This document shows positions 27,513-37,489 of a stretch of DNA of 64,000 bases, one piece after another. Made by a program: the position numbers and the translations under genes. The stretch is from Microvirga brassicacearum (GTDB lineage: Bacteria; Pseudomonadota; Alphaproteobacteria; Rhizobiales; Beijerinckiaceae): the NCBI RefSeq assembly GCF_008757455.1, contig NZ_VCMV01000013.1, forward strand, positions 607,720-671,719. Reading direction: 5' to 3'. The first letter of the stretch is position 1; each line of letters opens with the position of its first letter. The notes under the pieces were generated by a model. That model was given only the letters and a program-made list of their open reading frames with translations. It was not told the DNA's origin and ran no database searches.

Positions 27513-27622
27513 AATCGCCCCAACCCATTATTGTCCAGATATATTCGTTCGGTTCCGACGTCCGGCCTTAGCTTTGGAACGGCAATCGGCGCACGGTCGA
27601 CAAACTCAAAGAGGTGCGGGCA

Positions 27623-28982
27623 ATGCGGAAGCTCATCTTCGATCATGCCTTGCTGCCGACGGGATGGGAGCAGAACGTCGGAATCGAGGTCGCGCGTGGT
27701 GTCATTCGCGCCGTCCACCCTCGCGCCGCCCCGGATGGCTTCGAGCGCGTTGCCGGGGTCGCGTTGCCCGGGCTGCCGAACCTGCACAGCCACACCTTTC
27801 AGCGTGGCATGGCGGGATTGGCCGAGACACGTGGTCCGGAGGGCGACAGTTTCTGGACCTGGCGGCAGGTGATGTACCGCTTTCTCGGCAATCTCACGCC
27901 GGATGACGTCGAGGCGATTGCAGCTTTCGCCATGATGGAGATGCTCGAGGGCGGCTTTACGGCGCTTGCCGAGTTTCACTACCTGCACCACGATACCGAT
28001 GGCCGCACCTATGACGATCCCGCGGAACTTGCGACCCGCGTTGCGGCGGCGGCGCACGAGACTGGCATGGGGCTCACGCTGCTGCCCGTATTTTACGCGC
28101 AGGGTGGCTTCGCTGGAGCTGCCCCAACGGAGGGACAGCGACGTTTCATCACTGACCTTCAACTCTATTCAAAGCTTGTCGAGGGAGCGCGCCGAGCCGT
28201 TGCGAGCATGGACGACGCCGTAGTGGGAGTTGCGCCGCACAGCCTGCGTGCCGTTGGACCCCGAAGTCTCGGCGAGATTCTCGCGCTCGCCGAGGAAGGA
28301 CCGATCCACATCCATGTGGCCGAACAGGTGAAGGAGGTCGAGGACTGCCTCGCCTGGTCGGGGCAGCGCCCGGTTGCCTGGCTGCTCGATCATGCCCCGG
28401 GTTGATCGTCGGTGGTGTCTCATCCATGCGACCCACCTCGATCCGCACGAGATGCGAGGCCTCGCCACGACAGGCGCGGTGGCGGGATTATGCCCTCTGA
28501 CCGAAGCCAATCTCGGCGATGGCATCTTCGAAGGAGCTGGTTTCCTTGCCGCTGACGGTCGGTTCGGCGTGGGCTCCGACTCGAATATTGAGATCAGCGC
28601 GCCGGGAGAGCTCAAACAACTCGAATACAGCCAGCGACTGAAGCGCCGCGCCCGCAATGTGCTAGCGGAACGCGAGGGCCAATCAACGGGACGCAGCTTG
28701 TACGAAAACGCTCTGGCGGGCGGGGCCCGTGCCCTCGGCCGGCGCATTGGGGCCATCGAAGTCGGTCATCGGGCGGATGTCGTCGTGCTCGATGCGACGC
28801 ATCCCGATCTCGCTGCATTGTCTGGCGACCGTTGGCTCGATACCTATGTGTTCGTCACCGGAAAGGCCGCCATCGACACAGTCATGGTTGCAGGAATGCC
28901 CCTCGTCCTGAAGGGACGACATGTCGGGCGAGACGCGATCAGCGCCCGATATGTGCGCACGATGGCTCGTATTCTGGCATGA
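27623..28982 (+). pseudogene. hutF: hutF, formimidoylglutamate deiminase, interrupted by a one-base frameshift
   Basis: HutF deiminates N-formimino-L-glutamate to N-formylglutamate, feeding HutG. The gene reads in two overlapping frames, 27623-28405 and 28374-28982, together ~452 residues, the family's normal length. The first part has LHSHTFQRGMAG and HIHVAEQ and stops after LLDHAPG. The second continues RRWCLIHATHLDPHE and has GSDSNIEI near the metal aspartate. Within CCCCGGG at 28394-28400, one base fewer restores HAPVDRRWCLIHATH, as expected. It is either a sequencing or assembly error in a short homopolymer or a true recent mutation; the flanking sequence is otherwise intact. The ATG at 27623 has AGAGG upstream; hutC overlaps the 3' end. 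Confidence 0.9.
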
Positions 28983-29758
28983 ACAATGATACTTCGGCGA
29001 AGAAACAACCGCCCGGCATGAAACATCTGCATCAACGAATCCGCGACGACATCGAGTCGCGCATCATGTCCGGGCAGTGGCCGCCGGGCCACCGCGTGCC
29101 GTTCGAGCATCAATTGATGGCCGAGTATGGCTGCTCGCGCATGACCGTGAACAAGGTGCTTTCAACTCTGGCGACCAATGGCCTGATCACCCGTCGGCGG
29201 CGGGCGGGCTCTGTTGTTGCGGAGCCAAGCACCCAACGGGCTGTGCTGGAAATTCAGGATTTTGCGCTCGAGGCAGCGCGTGCCGGCACGGTCTACCGCT
29301 TTCAGATCCTGCATCGAACCATTGAACCGATTGACGCCGCCGCCGCGCAGCGGACCGGACTTCCGGCGGGAACCCGGATGCTCAGCGTCACCACGCTTCA
29401 TCTGATGGACGGAGTGCCAGGGGCCTACGAGCAGCGGTTGATCAATCTTGACACCGTCCCCGAGGCGGCCACGGAGCACTTTGCCAATGATCCGCCAGGA
29501 ACATGGCTGCTTAGGCGCGTGCCTTGGACGGATGCCGAACATGTCCTCCGTGCGGTCAACGCCGATGCCGAACTCGCCCGTCGACTGCAGATGAAAACGG
29601 GCGCCGCCTGCCTGGTGCTCGAGCGGCGGACCTGGCAGGCTGGCGCCTTCGTCACCGAGGCGCGCATCACCTACCCCGGCGATAGGCACCACCTGATCGG
29701 ACGTTTCTCGCCAGCCGCGCAAGGACCCGCCGGCGGTTCTGCGGCCGTTTCGCCATGA
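28979..29758 (+). CDS. hutC: HutC, GntR-family histidine utilisation repressor
   Basis: A 259-residue HutC-type regulator. The GntR winged HTH (HLHQRIRDDIESRIMSGQWPPG, then LMAEYGCSRMTVNKVLSTLATNG) is followed by a UTRA effector domain (~80-240) that in HutC binds urocanate. Its ATG overlaps the hutF stop, so it is translated with hutF and would autoregulate through the upstream site at 27501. A longer frame upstream is antisense or shadow sequence inside hutF and is not used. Confidence 0.93.
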   Translation: MNNDTSAKKQPPGMKHLHQRIRDDIESRIMSGQWPPGHRVPFEHQLMAEYGCSRMTVNKVLSTLATNGLITRRRRAGSVVAEPSTQRAVLEIQDFALEAARAGTVYRFQILHRTIEPIDAAAAQRTGLPAGTRMLSVTTLHLMDGVPGAYEQRLINLDTVPEAATEHFANDPPGTWLLRRVPWTDAEHVLRAVNADAELARRLQMKTGAACLVLERRTWQAGAFVTEARITYPGDRHHLIGRFSPAAQGPAGGSAAVSP

Positions 29759-30056
29759 CGCATCAGTTCGCAACCGCCATTCGCCGGTATCCGTCGGCAG
29801 TGGCGGCCGGATTGACCGGTTCGGCTGCCAACATGGCTCGCGTCAAATTTGTCACAGCAAATTTAGCGAATTCCGTTGCTTCCCGCTTGTGAGCGGCGCG
29901 TGAATTGGTATCGTCAGTGACCGGGACTTTCGCCAGTGCGGATAGCCCGACGCTATCGTCGGACCCGTTCCAACCTCGTCACCCCGTCCGACAGGCCCGT
30001 CTCGGCGGCGATCGAGAGGCGGTCGCGAAATCAGAAACGCTTCTAGGAGACACTCG
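29759..30056. other. Intergenic gap between hutC and the BrnA-like gene
   Basis: About 298 bases without a convincing gene. There is an AT-richer patch near 29847-29878 with CAAATTT occurring twice. No BrnT-like toxin gene precedes the antitoxin-like gene. Its promoter presumably lies here but I cannot place it. Confidence 0.5.
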
Positions 30057-30296
30057 ATGTCTAAACCGCCGATTGGCACGCGCCGGTCCACTGACCCGCG
30101 TCAGGCAGCGGAGGCGGCCTTCAAGAAGGCCACGACAAAGCCTGTCGAACTGCCGCCGAAGGCTCCTGTCGTACCCGGTACCCGCGAGATGGTATCACTG
30201 CGGATCGACCGCGAGGTGCTTGAATTCTTCCAGGAAGGCGGACCCGGCTGGCAGGATAGAATTAATGAGGCGCTCCGGAAGGCCGCCGGCAAATAG
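30057..30296 (+). CDS. BrnA-like antitoxin family protein (orphan)
   Basis: A 79-residue basic protein whose C-terminal half, VSLRIDREVLEFFQEGGPGW then QDRINEALRK, matches the ribbon-helix-helix domain of BrnA antitoxins. These normally neutralise the BrnT ribonuclease and repress their own operon as DNA-binding dimers. The N-terminal ~40 residues are Lys/Pro/Ala-rich and probably disordered. AGGAG lies before the ATG. No brnT gene is adjacent on either side, so it is an orphan repressor, an antitoxin for a distant toxin, or a remnant. It converges on the extensin-like gene. Confidence 0.82.
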   Translation: MSKPPIGTRRSTDPRQAAEAAFKKATTKPVELPPKAPVVPGTREMVSLRIDREVLEFFQEGGPGWQDRINEALRKAAGK

Positions 30297-30321
30297 CCCA
30301 TAAGCCAAACCAGTTCACGGC

Positions 30322-31086
30322 CTATTGGCAGATCCGGTAGCGATCGCTCGACCCGTGAAGTTGCACGTCGAGGTGGAGATGGTCCGCATGAGAGGCATCT
30401 GAGCCCGGACCCAGCACCGTCGTAAACCAGCCGCAGGCCGCTCGCCGCACTGCATTGATTGTCGCCACATGCTGCTCGTTGCCGTCGGGTTTCACCGGGA
30501 TATGGCTCTTGTCGGCAAGTTGAAAACTCGCGATGTCGATCGCCAACCCTTCTGCATGTGCCGAGAGCTTGCCTGAGGGGAGGCGGTTTCTGTTCCGGCA
30601 TTGGAATCCCGGGCCGGTGTGAACAACCGCAAGCTCGGAGTTCGTGGCCCCGACGATCGCAGGCGCCACAAGGGAGCCCAGCCAGCCGCCGAGGCTTTCG
30701 GCAAATCGGCAGGCGACGATCGGTTCGGCCGCGAGCAGCAGGGGGCTTTCCCGTCCGGCAACCGCAATGGCGCGTAGTTTCACCGGGTTGTCGATGCGGC
30801 AATCGCCATTGGCCACCGCAGGCGTCTCCGCGGCCTCCACATCGAAGCCCGCGATCCGAAGTCGTGACAGGCATTCACTGGTCCCGCTCACCTGCGACAG
30901 GTTATTTGGCGTCGAGGGTGCTGCCGGGGATTCATTGAGCGAGGGGATCGGAGGTCGCGGCGGCGGAAGCGGCGGCCAGGGCTCTGCCCGGAGTGCGGTG
31001 CCGGACAGAGCGGCAAAAGCGAGGAGAATCGCAAGGCCTCGGCGATCGCACGAAGCTTTATCCGGTCGAAGAACCCGCTCTGGCAT
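30322..31086 (-). CDS. Extensin-family protein (extensin-like C-terminal domain)
   Basis: A 254-residue exported protein. The N-terminal hydrophobic stretch (GLAILLAFAALSGTALRAEP) is a signal peptide, followed by a proline-rich linker PPLPPPRPPIP. The extensin-like domain occupies residues ~68-254, with CLSRLRIAGF, SAHAEGLAIDIASFQLAD and SHADHLHLDVQLHG. The His/Asp pattern resembles a peptidase-like metal site. Several cysteines suggest disulfides in the periplasm. Such proteins are common in Hyphomicrobiales and probably act on the cell wall; the reaction is unknown. It stands between unrelated genes. Confidence 0.9.
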   Translation of the reverse strand: MPERVLRPDKASCDRRGLAILLAFAALSGTALRAEPWPPLPPPRPPIPSLNESPAAPSTPNNLSQVSGTSECLSRLRIAGFDVEAAETPAVANGDCRIDNPVKLRAIAVAGRESPLLLAAEPIVACRFAESLGGWLGSLVAPAIVGATNSELAVVHTGPGFQCRNRNRLPSGKLSAHAEGLAIDIASFQLADKSHIPVKPDGNEQHVATINAVRRAACGWFTTVLGPGSDASHADHLHLDVQLHGSSDRYRICQ

Positions 31087-31165
31087 TCTATCCCCACTTC
31101 CTCTCCCTCGATAACGCTCAAGTTCGGAAAAGGTGCTCGTGAGGCGAATCTAGGGTCGAATCGCC

Positions 31166-32959
31166 CTACCTGCCGACGGCGTAGGCCTGCATCAGGCGCG
31201 GGGTTGCGGCTCCATGGAGCAACCCGTCCGCATCGCGACTGGCAGCCACGAGACGGCCGACCGTCCACTCCGGCGCTGTTTCCAACTGGTGTCCACGTGC
31301 GCGCAGGTCCGCCATAACCTCGGCACCAAAGCTCTCTTCCACCGCAAGGTGCCCGGGCTTCTGTTCGCGCGGATAGAACGATGATGGGAAATGCGCCGTA
31401 TGCGCCATCGGCAGGTCGATGGCTTCCTGCAGGTTGAGGCCATGATGCACATGGCGCAGAAACAGAAACAATTGCCATTGCTCCTGTTGGTCGCCTCCGG
31501 GCGAGCCGAACACCATGTAGGGTTCGCCGTCTCGTTCGGCCAGCGACGGAGTGAGGGTCGTGCGCGGCCGTTTCCCCGGCTCCAAAGACGCCGGGAGGCC
31601 GTCCTCGAGCCAGAACATCTGCGCGCGCGAATTCAACATGAAACCGAGTTCGGGAATGACGGGCGACGATTGCAGCCATCCGCCGGATGGCATCGCGGCG
31701 ATCATGTTGCCATGGCGGTCGATCACATCGATATGCACCGTGTCGCCGCGGCGCGCCGACCGCATGGAGGCCATCGTCGGCTCACCGCCCGTGATCTTGC
31801 GATCGGTCGTGGAAAGTTCGCGCAAGGCTTCCAGCGTGCGAGCGACCTGTTGCTCGTATCCGTCCACATGGCCGGGACGCAGTTCGGTGGATGCCCGTTG
31901 GCCGATCAGCTTGCGCCGCTCGTCGGAATAGGCGTCCGACAGAAGCGTCTCCATCGGGACCTTCACGAAATCCGGATCGCCGTAATAAGCCTCGCGATCC
32001 GCGAAGGCGAGCTTCATCGCCTCGACGACCGTATGGACGAAGCGCCCACTCGTCGGTCCCATCGCGGCGATATCGAAACCCTTCAGCAATGCGAGCGTTT
32101 GCAGGAAGACCGGGCCTTGTCCCCACGGACGCGTCTTGTTCACACGGTAGTTGTGATAGTCGTAAGTCTGCGGTACGTCGTAACTTGCCGACCAGTTGGC
32201 GAGATCGTCGCCGTTGATGACGCCGCGATGGCGCGATCCGCTTTGATCCATGACTTCATTCGAGCGCGCGAAGCGATCGATCGCGTCCGCCACGAAACCC
32301 TTGTAGAACGCCGCGCGTGCGGCTTCGATTTCCGCCTCGCGATTTCCGCCCTTGGCCTCGGCTTCCTTGAGGATGCGCTTCCAGGTTTCGGCCAGTGCGG
32401 GATTGCGGAAGAGCTGGCGGCCGGAAGGAACGTTGCCGCCGGGCAGAAACACCGCGGCGGAGGTGAGCCATTCGGTCTCGAAAAAATCCTTCAGGCCTTT
32501 GATCGTGTCGGAAACGCGCGGGAGCAGCGGGTGTCCCTTTTCGGCATAGTAGATCGCCGGTTCGAGGACTTCGCGCAGGCGCATCGTGCCATGATCGCGC
32601 AACAGCAACATCCAGGCGTCGAACGCGCCGGGAACGACAGTCGCCAGCAAGCCGTTGCCGGGAACGAGCGCGAGACCCTGGCGACGATAATGCTCGATGG
32701 TGGCGCCCGCAGGCGCGGTACCTTGCCCGCAAAGGACCTCGATTTTTCGGGTTCTGGTCGAATAGAACACCGCCGGCACTTCGCCTGCGGGACCGACCAG
32801 GTGAGGTTCGACGACCTGCAACACGAAGCCCGTCGCCACGCAGGCATCGAAAGCGTTGCCGCCGCGCTCGAGCATCGCCATGCCGGCGGCGGAGCCAAGC
32901 CAATGGGTCGATGTGACGACGCCGAAGGTGCCGAGAATTTCAGGCCGTGTCGTGAACAT
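31166..32959 (-). CDS. Gamma-glutamyltransferase family protein, no signal peptide
   Basis: A 597-residue Ntn-hydrolase precursor expected to cleave itself before Thr407 (RRGDTVHIDVID), giving large and small subunits. GGNAFDACVATGFVLQVVEP near the N-terminus and AAMPSGGWLQSS after the nucleophile are family features. GGT enzymes hydrolyse or transfer gamma-glutamyl groups from glutathione and similar peptides. Classical bacterial GGTs are periplasmic; here no signal peptide is visible (MFTTRPEILGTFG), suggesting action in the cytoplasm on material brought in by the Dpp-type importer directly upstream. It is the last gene of that minus-strand operon. Confidence 0.93.
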   Translation of the reverse strand: MFTTRPEILGTFGVVTSTHWLGSAAGMAMLERGGNAFDACVATGFVLQVVEPHLVGPAGEVPAVFYSTRTRKIEVLCGQGTAPAGATIEHYRRQGLALVPGNGLLATVVPGAFDAWMLLLRDHGTMRLREVLEPAIYYAEKGHPLLPRVSDTIKGLKDFFETEWLTSAAVFLPGGNVPSGRQLFRNPALAETWKRILKEAEAKGGNREAEIEAARAAFYKGFVADAIDRFARSNEVMDQSGSRHRGVINGDDLANWSASYDVPQTYDYHNYRVNKTRPWGQGPVFLQTLALLKGFDIAAMGPTSGRFVHTVVEAMKLAFADREAYYGDPDFVKVPMETLLSDAYSDERRKLIGQRASTELRPGHVDGYEQQVARTLEALRELSTTDRKITGGEPTMASMRSARRGDTVHIDVIDRHGNMIAAMPSGGWLQSSPVIPELGFMLNSRAQMFWLEDGLPASLEPGKRPRTTLTPSLAERDGEPYMVFGSPGGDQQEQWQLFLFLRHVHHGLNLQEAIDLPMAHTAHFPSSFYPREQKPGHLAVEESFGAEVMADLRARGHQLETAPEWTVGRLVAASRDADGLLHGAATPRLMQAYAVGR

Positions 32960-32979
32960 GAAACAATCCGATTTTGAGT

Positions 32980-33849
32980 TCAGTTTTCGCGAGGGTCGAG
33001 GGCGTCACGCAAGCCATCACCGAACAGGTTGAAGCCAAGTACGATCAGGAAAATTGCCGAGCCCGGAAAGAAGGACATCCAGGGCGCCTGACTCATGAAG
33101 TTCTTTGCCGTGTTGAGCATCGAGCCCCACGAAGGATTCGGCGGCTGCTGTCCAAGGCCCAGGAACGACAGACTGGCTTCTGCGATAATGGCCGTGGCGA
33201 CCGTGAGTGTTGCCTGGACAAGGATGGGCGGGAGAACGTTGGGCAGGATGTAGCGCAGGATAATCCAGAAATTCGGGAGCCCGATGGCACGAGCGCCCTC
33301 AACGTAATCCTCGGCCTTGATCGTCAGCACCTGCCCGCGCGTGAGCCGCACGAAGATCGGCATCGCCGAAAGCCCGATGGCGATCATCGCATTGGTGAGG
33401 CTTGGGCCAAGGAAGGCCGCAAGTGCAATTGCGAAAATCAGAAAGGGGATTGCCAGCATGGCTTCGGTCGAGCGCGAGATCGTTGCGTCGATCCAGCCGC
33501 CGAAATATCCCGAGATCAGACCAAACGGCACCCCGAGCAAAACCGCGATGGCGACCGATACGACGCCCGCCATCAGAGAGGCGCGCGCGCCAATCACCAT
33601 GCGGGAGAAGACGTCGCGCCCGAGTTCATCTGTGCCGAACCAGAAGATCGCCGAGGGTGCTTTGCGGATTGTCGAGAAGCTTGGCTTGATGGGGTCGTGC
33701 GGTGCGATCAGCGGCGCCAGGACAGCGATGACGATGAAGAACAGCACGAGGCCGGCGCCCATCATGGCGCTCCGGTTGCCGAGAAACTTCGAGAGGATCC
33801 GGTTGCGTTTTCTTGGAAGAACGAGGTCGTCGGCAATGGCGATCGTCAT
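32980..33849 (-). CDS. Peptide ABC transporter permease (DppC/GsiD-like)
   Basis: A 289-residue permease with an N-terminal cytoplasmic tail, a first helix around MMGAGLVLFFIVIAVLAPLI, and the OppC motif PHDPIK. The FGTDELGRDVFSRMVIGAR and EGARAIGLPNFWI segments (coupling loop) are diagnostic. The ATG at 33849 overlaps the DppB-like stop; longer frames upstream are shadow. It pairs with the next gene to make the channel. Confidence 0.94.
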   Translation of the reverse strand: MTIAIADDLVLPRKRNRILSKFLGNRSAMMGAGLVLFFIVIAVLAPLIAPHDPIKPSFSTIRKAPSAIFWFGTDELGRDVFSRMVIGARASLMAGVVSVAIAVLLGVPFGLISGYFGGWIDATISRSTEAMLAIPFLIFAIALAAFLGPSLTNAMIAIGLSAMPIFVRLTRGQVLTIKAEDYVEGARAIGLPNFWIILRYILPNVLPPILVQATLTVATAIIAEASLSFLGLGQQPPNPSWGSMLNTAKNFMSQAPWMSFFPGSAIFLIVLGFNLFGDGLRDALDPREN

Positions 33850-34793
33850 TGTGCATGCCTCAGGCGCGGATTGACCAGAACATAGAGGATATCGGCCAGC
33901 AGGTTCATGATGATGAAGCCCACCGCCGTACAAAGCACTACGCCCTGAACCACCGCGTAGTCCCGGTTGAACACGGCATCGACGACAAGCTTGCCGAATC
34001 CCGGAATTGTGAAAATCTGCTCGGTCAACACGGCACCTGCGAGCAGTTCGCCGAACAGCAAGGTCGATAGGGTGATGATCGGGATCAGGGCATTGCGAAG
34101 CGCGTGCTTCATGATGACGACACGCGAGATCAGCCCCTTGGCGCGGGCAGTCCGAATATAGTCTGAACGAAGAACGCCCAGCATCGCGCTTCGGGTGTGG
34201 CGCATCAGGCTGGCGGCAAGTCCCGTGCCAAGAACAAAAGCGGGCATGATCATGGTCTTGATATTAAGCCATAGATCCTCGCTCGGCGGTACGAAACCGG
34301 ATGCAGGCAAGAGCTGCCAGCGGACTGAGACCAGCATGATAAGCAGGATGCCAAGCCAGAAGTTTGGAATCGAGAGGCCGGACAGGGCGACGACGTTCGC
34401 GGCGTAATCGACACTCGTGCCTTTCTTGACGGCCGACACGATGCCGGTCGGAATGCCGATGGCCAGTGCGATGATCATCGCGAAGATCGCAAGTTCGAGC
34501 GTGACCGGAAGCTTGCCGAGGATCAGCGTCAGCACCGGAATGTCGGTCCTCAGCGAGATGCCGAGATTGCCCTGCAGGACCTGACCGATCCACGCAAAGT
34601 ACTGAATCGGAACCGGATCGTTGAGCCGATATTTTTCGCGCAGGAAGGCAAGAACTTCCGGATCCCGCTCTTCCCCGGCCATGGTCAGAACGGGGTCTCC
34701 CGGCAGGAGTTGCTGCAGCGTGAACACCAGCACCGACACGATGATGATCGTCGGAATCGCAATCAGAATACGTCTGGCGATGAAGCGAAGCAT
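33846..34793 (-). CDS. Peptide ABC transporter permease (DppB/GsiC-like)
   Basis: A 315-residue permease with about six helices. It starts MLRFIARRILIAIPTIIIVS, and the GDPVLTMAGEERDPEVLAFLREKY periplasmic segment after helix 1 is typical of the DppB/OppB type. The coupling loop is YIRTARAKGLISRVVIMKHALRN. A GC-rich hairpin in the 72-base gap behind the binding-protein gene precedes it. Confidence 0.94.
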   Translation of the reverse strand: MLRFIARRILIAIPTIIIVSVLVFTLQQLLPGDPVLTMAGEERDPEVLAFLREKYRLNDPVPIQYFAWIGQVLQGNLGISLRTDIPVLTLILGKLPVTLELAIFAMIIALAIGIPTGIVSAVKKGTSVDYAANVVALSGLSIPNFWLGILLIMLVSVRWQLLPASGFVPPSEDLWLNIKTMIMPAFVLGTGLAASLMRHTRSAMLGVLRSDYIRTARAKGLISRVVIMKHALRNALIPIITLSTLLFGELLAGAVLTEQIFTIPGFGKLVVDAVFNRDYAVVQGVVLCTAVGFIIMNLLADILYVLVNPRLRHAQ

Positions 34794-34824
34794 GAGGTGC
34801 GGGGACCTGACTTTCGAGGGAGGT

Positions 34825-34851
34825 GCGTGCCCGGAGGCGTTCCGGGCACGC
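34825..34851 (-). other. Intercistronic hairpin between the peptide-binding protein and permease genes
   Basis: GCGTGCCCGGA and TCCGGGCACGC form a perfect 11-bp stem around GGCGT, just after the stop of the binding-protein gene on the minus strand. There is no T-run. As at 15726, it probably protects or partly terminates the transcript so the receptor exceeds the permeases. The role is inferred. Confidence 0.7.
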
Positions 34852-34865
34852 GATCTTCAGGGTTC

Positions 34866-36365
34866 TCAGGACGCGAATTTGACGCCCTTGAGGCGGATCA
34901 TCCCGTCCGGATACGGCTTGAAACCCTCGACCTTCTTGGCCACGACGAACGGCCATGGCTGGTAATAGGTATAGATGATCGGCAGTTCGTCCTGCAGGAT
35001 CGCTTGCGCGGAATCATACAATGCCTTGCGCTGCTCCTCGTCGTTGATGGCACGCGCCTCGTTGAGGATGCGATCCACTTCCGGATTGCAATAGCGGCCG
35101 TCGTTCAACCCGCCCTTGCAAGTGACGAATTGATGGATGTTGCCATCGGGATCGACGCGGCCGGACCAGCCGATCACGTTGACGTCGAAGTTGCCGGCCT
35201 GTGCCTCTTTCTGCAACGCCGCAAACTCGGTCGGGCGCAGCGAGATGTCGAAACCGGCCTCGGCGGCCATCGCTTGGATGATCTCGGCGATCTGCTGTGT
35301 GGTTGTGCTGTTGCCGAAGGAGAGTTCGAATTTCACCCGTTCGACGCCGGCTTGCTTCAGCAATGCCTTGGCCTTCGCCACGTCGCGTTTCCCGGCCGAA
35401 AACTTCTTGTCGTTGAAGGCGCTTGCGAGAGGGAAGGGCTGCCCGGCCGGCGGGTAGATGCCTTGCCCGACAACTTCATTGATCACGTCACGATCGATCG
35501 CGAACTGCAAAGCCTGGCGGACGCGCTTGTCTTTCCCGAGGGGGCCTTTTGCGCGCTCTCCGTTTGCCGTGTTGATCGTCAAGCCTTGGTAGCCGATGCC
35601 GCTGACGGGGGCGAACACGAGTCTCGCATCGCTCTTGACGTCGGCGACGTCGCTCGGTGCAAGGCGCTCGAGGATGTCGAGATTTCCGGCCTTCAGGTTC
35701 GCCAGGCGCACCGTCGCGTCAGGGATCGGCGTGAAGACGAGCCGGTCGAAGTTGTAGTTCTTGGCATCCCAGTGATCCTTGAAACGCTCCAGGACGATGC
35801 GGTCGTTCTGCACGCGCTCGACGAACTGATAGGCCCCCGAGCATATAGGTTTCTGCGCGAAATCAGGCGCGGCGAGCGCCTTGGGGGACATGATCATGCC
35901 GGCGCGGTCCGAGAGCTGCGAGACCAGCGTGGCGTCCGGGCGCGACAGCTTGAGCGCAACGGTCATGTCGTCTACGACGTCGACGCCCTCGACAGAGCCG
36001 AGTTCGCTCTTGCGCAGACTGTCGGGCAGGGTGCGGGCGCGGTCGAGATTGACCTTCACCGCGGCGGCGTTCATCGCCTCGCCATCGTGGAATTTGACGC
36101 CGGGCCGCAGCTTCATGGTCAGCGTCTTGCTGTCGTCGCTCCATTTCCATTCGGTCGCAAGTTGCGGCACGAATTTGAGCTCAGGCGTGATTTCCACGAG
36201 CTTGTCGCACAGGGACGTGAACACGATACGCCCGACGAACGTGCGAGCGCGGTGAGGATCCAGCACGTCAGGATCCTCCTGCAAACCGACCCTGAGAGTC
36301 TGCGCGGACGCCGCCGTGCTCATCAAGAGCCCTACGGCCATGGCCATCATAAAAATTGGTTTCAT
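34866..36365 (-). CDS. Peptide ABC transporter substrate-binding protein (DppA/GsiB-like, SBP family 5)
   Basis: A 499-residue family-5 receptor. The signal peptide is MKPIFMMAMAVGLLMSTAASAQ, followed by TLRVGLQEDPDVLDPHRAR at the mature N-terminus. Then come WKWSDDSKTLTMKLRPGVKFHDG and SGAYQFVERVQNDRIVLERF, the standard family landmarks. It binds di/oligopeptides, glutathione or opines; the neighbouring cytoplasmic-type GGT makes gamma-glutamyl peptides attractive. GGAGAA lies ahead of the ATG at 36365. Its position downstream of the two ATPase genes is an unusual order for a Dpp operon. Confidence 0.92.
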   Translation of the reverse strand: MKPIFMMAMAVGLLMSTAASAQTLRVGLQEDPDVLDPHRARTFVGRIVFTSLCDKLVEITPELKFVPQLATEWKWSDDSKTLTMKLRPGVKFHDGEAMNAAAVKVNLDRARTLPDSLRKSELGSVEGVDVVDDMTVALKLSRPDATLVSQLSDRAGMIMSPKALAAPDFAQKPICSGAYQFVERVQNDRIVLERFKDHWDAKNYNFDRLVFTPIPDATVRLANLKAGNLDILERLAPSDVADVKSDARLVFAPVSGIGYQGLTINTANGERAKGPLGKDKRVRQALQFAIDRDVINEVVGQGIYPPAGQPFPLASAFNDKKFSAGKRDVAKAKALLKQAGVERVKFELSFGNSTTTQQIAEIIQAMAAEAGFDISLRPTEFAALQKEAQAGNFDVNVIGWSGRVDPDGNIHQFVTCKGGLNDGRYCNPEVDRILNEARAINDEEQRKALYDSAQAILQDELPIIYTYYQPWPFVVAKKVEGFKPYPDGMIRLKGVKFAS

Positions 36366-36391
36366 CGACACGTTCTCCTCTGTGTTGGTTT

Positions 36392-37485
<1,094 letters not shown>

Positions 37486-37489
<4 letters not shown>

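Noticed and set aside
27614..28982. Two separate genes instead of one broken hutF
   Set aside because: The two frames match consecutive parts of one enzyme and join at a single base; the second has no ribosome site of its own.
31391..32977. 528-codon open frame on the plus strand
   Set aside because: It is the mirror of the gamma-glutamyltransferase gene and shows no recognisable domain; long antisense frames are expected in GC-rich DNA.
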